Shown one piece after another: positions 62,502-64,000 of a DNA stretch of 64,000 nt. Numbering within the stretch: position 1 is the first letter of the stretch; each line of letters starts with the position of its first letter. The DNA lies in the NCBI RefSeq assembly GCF_020181615.1, contig NZ_CP084029.1:4081090-4145089 (forward strand), written 5' to 3'. The stretch is from [Mycobacterium] crassicus. GTDB taxonomy: Bacteria > Actinomycetota > Actinomycetes > Mycobacteriales > Mycobacteriaceae. Position numbers and translations under genes: made by a program. The notes beneath the pieces are model-generated. The model searched no databases. It was not told the origin of the DNA and was given only the letters and a program-made list of their open reading frames with translations.

Positions 62502-63314
62502 CTAGTCCGAGGTCATCTGGATGCCGATGGCGGTCACCACCACATTCACCACGAACAGCGCCATAAAGGCGTACACCACCGTCTCGTTGACGGCGTTCCC
62601 CACCGCTTTGGCCCCTCCTCCGCTGATGGTCAGCCCGCGATAGCAGGCGACCACTCCGGCGATCAGGCCGAACAGTGCCGCCTTCACGCACGAGATGATC
62701 ACTTCCGGAACCCCGGTAAGCAGCGTGATCCCTGCGGCGAATGCCCCGGGGTTGACACCCTGAATGAAGATCGAGAACGTGTAGCCGCCGAGGATCCCGA
62801 TGATCACCACCAGGCTGTTGAGTAGTAGGGCGACGATGCCCGAGGCCAGCATCCGCGGCGCTACCAGCCGCTGAACCGGGTTGATACCGAGCACCTCCAT
62901 GGCATCGATCTCTTCGCGAATGGTGCGTGATCCCAGGTCTGCACACATCGCCGTCGCCCCGGCGCCGGCCACGATCAACACGGTGACCATCGGTCCGACC
63001 TGAGTGACCGCGCCGAACGCCGCCCCGGCTCCGGACAGGTCCGCGGCTCCGAGCTCACGCAACAGGATGTTCAGAGTGAAGCTGACCAAGACGGTGAACG
63101 GGATGGCGACCAGGACGGTGGGCATCAGTGACACCCGCGCCACAAACCAGGACTGCTCCAGCAGTTCTCGGCCTTGGAAGGGGCGCCGGAACAGGAACTT
63201 CACCGCATCGGCCGACATGGCCAGCAGTCCGCCGACTGCCTGCATGGTTCCGGCTCCGCCGGTACCGAGCACCCGCAATCCGGACGACCAGCGGTCCTGG
63301 GCACTGTTCACCAT
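62502..63314 (-). CDS. yrbEA: YrbE-family permease (YrbEA)
   Basis: About 270 residues, MlaE/YrbE family permease and first gene of the operon. The conserved cytoplasmic segment EEIDAMEVLGINPVQRLVAP is intact, with hydrophobic stretches on both sides. Start candidates are GTG 63332, ATG 63314 and GTG 63311; ATG 63314 is chosen because GGAGGG lies about 10 nt upstream. Promoter palindromes lie just upstream at 63337-63436. Confidence 0.92.
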   Translation of the reverse strand: MVNSAQDRWSSGLRVLGTGGAGTMQAVGGLLAMSADAVKFLFRRPFQGRELLEQSWFVARVSLMPTVLVAIPFTVLVSFTLNILLRELGAADLSGAGAAFGAVTQVGPMVTVLIVAGAGATAMCADLGSRTIREEIDAMEVLGINPVQRLVAPRMLASGIVALLLNSLVVIIGILGGYTFSIFIQGVNPGAFAAGITLLTGVPEVIISCVKAALFGLIAGVVACYRGLTISGGGAKAVGNAVNETVVYAFMALFVVNVVVTAIGIQMTSD

Positions 63315-63336
63315 GTACCGCAAACCCTCCACTGGT

Positions 63337-63350
63337 GGTTCGACCGAACC
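63337..63350. promoter_or_regulatory. Palindrome upstream of yrbEA
   Basis: GGTTCG-AC-CGAACC is a perfect 6-bp inverted repeat with a 2-nt centre, starting 23 bp before the yrbEA ATG. It lies in the promoter or leader of the mce operon and could be an operator, though it overlaps the upstream alternative start region. Confidence 0.4.
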
Positions 63351-63401
63351 CTGTCACCGATCCGCCCGGCTCGGCGGCAACAGACACGTTGGCAGCCAAA
63401 A

Positions 63402-63436
63402 GTGTCCGCCGACACACGGTGTCCCACCTACCGGGA
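63402..63436. promoter_or_regulatory. GTGTC/GACAC repeat array and degenerate box upstream of mce operon
   Basis: Half-sites GTGTC (63402), GACAC (63411) and GTGTC (63419) alternate in orientation with 3-4 nt spacers, so two overlapping palindromes exist. TCCCACCTACCGGGA at 63422-63436 resembles the six 15-bp boxes with three mismatches to the consensus. The region separates the mce operon from the divergent SDR at 63524. Confidence 0.4.
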
Positions 63437-63523
63437 AGCGTCGCGGCGCCAGGGCGGCTCGGACGGGAACGTAGCCTGCTGTCCAGACGCGTCACGGTCC
63501 ACCACAGCGACAGGAGTTCCCCT

Positions 63524-64000
63524 GTGTCACTGCCCGTCGAGCCCTCATCCGGCCTTTCGCGCTACGTTCACCGCCGAGTACTGATCACCGGGGCGGGGTC
63601 CGGCATCGGTCAGGCCTGCGTGCTACGGATTCTGGCCGAAGGCGGCCATGTGGCCGCCGCCGACATCAGTGGTGACGGGTTGGCCGACACCGTCGCCAAA
63701 GCCGGCCAGCTCGCAAGTCGCCTGTCGACAGTGGTGATGGACATCCGTGACGAACAGTCGGTCCGCGCCGGCGTGGCCCAAGTCGTCGAATCGCTGGGCG
63801 GCCTCGACACGCTGGTCAACGCCGCCGGAATACTTCGTTCATCCCATTTGTCACAGACCACCCTGGCCGACTTTGAAGAAGTGATTCGGATCAACCTGAT
63901 CGGCACTTTCCTGGTCACGCGCGAAGCCATCGGCGCGCTTCACGAAGGCAAAGGGCCATCAGTGGTCAACTTCAGCTCGACGTCCGCGCAATTCGCTCAC
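63524..64000 (+). CDS. SDR family oxidoreductase, truncated by window edge
   Basis: The first 159 codons of a classical SDR. After a short leader, VLITGAGSGIGQAC gives the nucleotide-binding motif (TGAGSGIG near residue 23), MDIRDEQSV follows the fourth strand, NAAG sits at about 101, and NFSSTSAQFAH ends at the boundary just before the expected Tyr-x3-Lys. GTG 63524 has AGGAG 8 nt upstream. It is divergent from the mce operon. The substrate is unknown; the 3' end lies beyond the window. Confidence 0.85.
   Translation, partial: MSLPVEPSSGLSRYVHRRVLITGAGSGIGQACVLRILAEGGHVAAADISGDGLADTVAKAGQLASRLSTVVMDIRDEQSVRAGVAQVVESLGGLDTLVNAAGILRSSHLSQTTLADFEEVIRINLIGTFLVTREAIGALHEGKGPSVVNFSSTSAQFAH

Overview
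The window is high-GC actinobacterial DNA and is almost certainly from a mycobacterium in the broad sense (Mycobacterium/Mycolicibacterium type). The evidence is a complete yrbEAB-mceABCDEF lipid importer operon with Mce-associated membrane proteins, a WS/DGAT acyltransferase, two mycofactocin-type SDRs, GTG and TTG starts, and long runs of genes overlapping by 1-8 nt. I saw no rRNA, tRNA or CRISPR array. The only sign of a mobile element is a possible IS481-type remnant at the left edge. Coding density is very high, and no gene-free stretch exceeds about 280 bp.

The whole window reads as one steroid-catabolic island. Ring degradation is represented by KshA-like and KshB-like 3-ketosteroid 9-alpha-hydroxylase components (44.6 and 17.6 kb) and three KstD-type flavoprotein dehydrogenases (20.8, 45.9, 48.9 kb). 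It also has HsaA-type monooxygenases (18.7 kb plus a divergent pair at 5-7 kb), an HsaB-type flavin reductase (48.4 kb), an HsaC-type extradiol dioxygenase (19.9 kb), an HsaD-type C-C hydrolase (0.1 kb), and the HsaF/HsaG aldolase-dehydrogenase pair (11.2-13.2 kb). No HsaE hydratase is visible. Around these sit three Baeyer-Villiger monooxygenases (8.8, 15.8, 27.5 kb), three HSL-family esterases (2.6, 23.3, 40.2 kb), and many SDRs. The SDRs include 20-beta-HSD/FabG3-like and 3-alpha-HSD-like members.

Layout by region. 0-7 kb: esterase-SDR-SDR-hydrolase operon on the minus strand, WS/DGAT, and two head-to-head HsaA-like oxygenases. 7-11 kb: IclR regulator, SDR, steroid-monooxygenase-like BVMO, TetR. 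11-17.4 kb: minus-strand run of BVMO, two mycofactocin-type SDRs, 3-alpha-HSD-like SDR, HsaG, HsaF. 17.5-24.3 kb: plus-strand run kshB-hsaA-hsaC-kstD-like, then IclR and esterase. 24.3-32.9 kb: two OYE-family reductases, two small dimeric-barrel proteins, SDR, HAPMO-type BVMO, FadD and TetR. 33.1-41.2 kb: ADH-ALDH-enoyl-CoA hydratase-two-subunit acyl-CoA dehydrogenase, then NTF2-like, SDR and esterase. 41.3-44.3 kb: two unrecognised proteins converging on a strong terminator, and a TetR. 44.3-51.1 kb: zinc-ribbon protein, KshA, KstD, PadR, HsaB, KstD-like, thioesterase. 51.1-63.3 kb: Mce-associated and secreted proteins and the mce operon. An SDR runs off the right edge.

A coherent working model, which is inference, is as follows. 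Mce imports a steroid. SDRs oxidise hydroxyls to ketones. The BVMOs insert oxygen next to a ketone (C20 side chain or D ring), and the esterases open the product. KshAB/KstD and the Hsa enzymes then break rings A/B. The ADH-ALDH-FadD-ECH-ACAD genes handle an alkyl or propanoyl side chain. The window also carries a family of about six 15-bp pseudo-palindromic boxes (consensus TTCCACTGAGCGGGA) in promoter regions between 29 and 54 kb. These may define a local regulon, and I do not recognise a known regulator for them.
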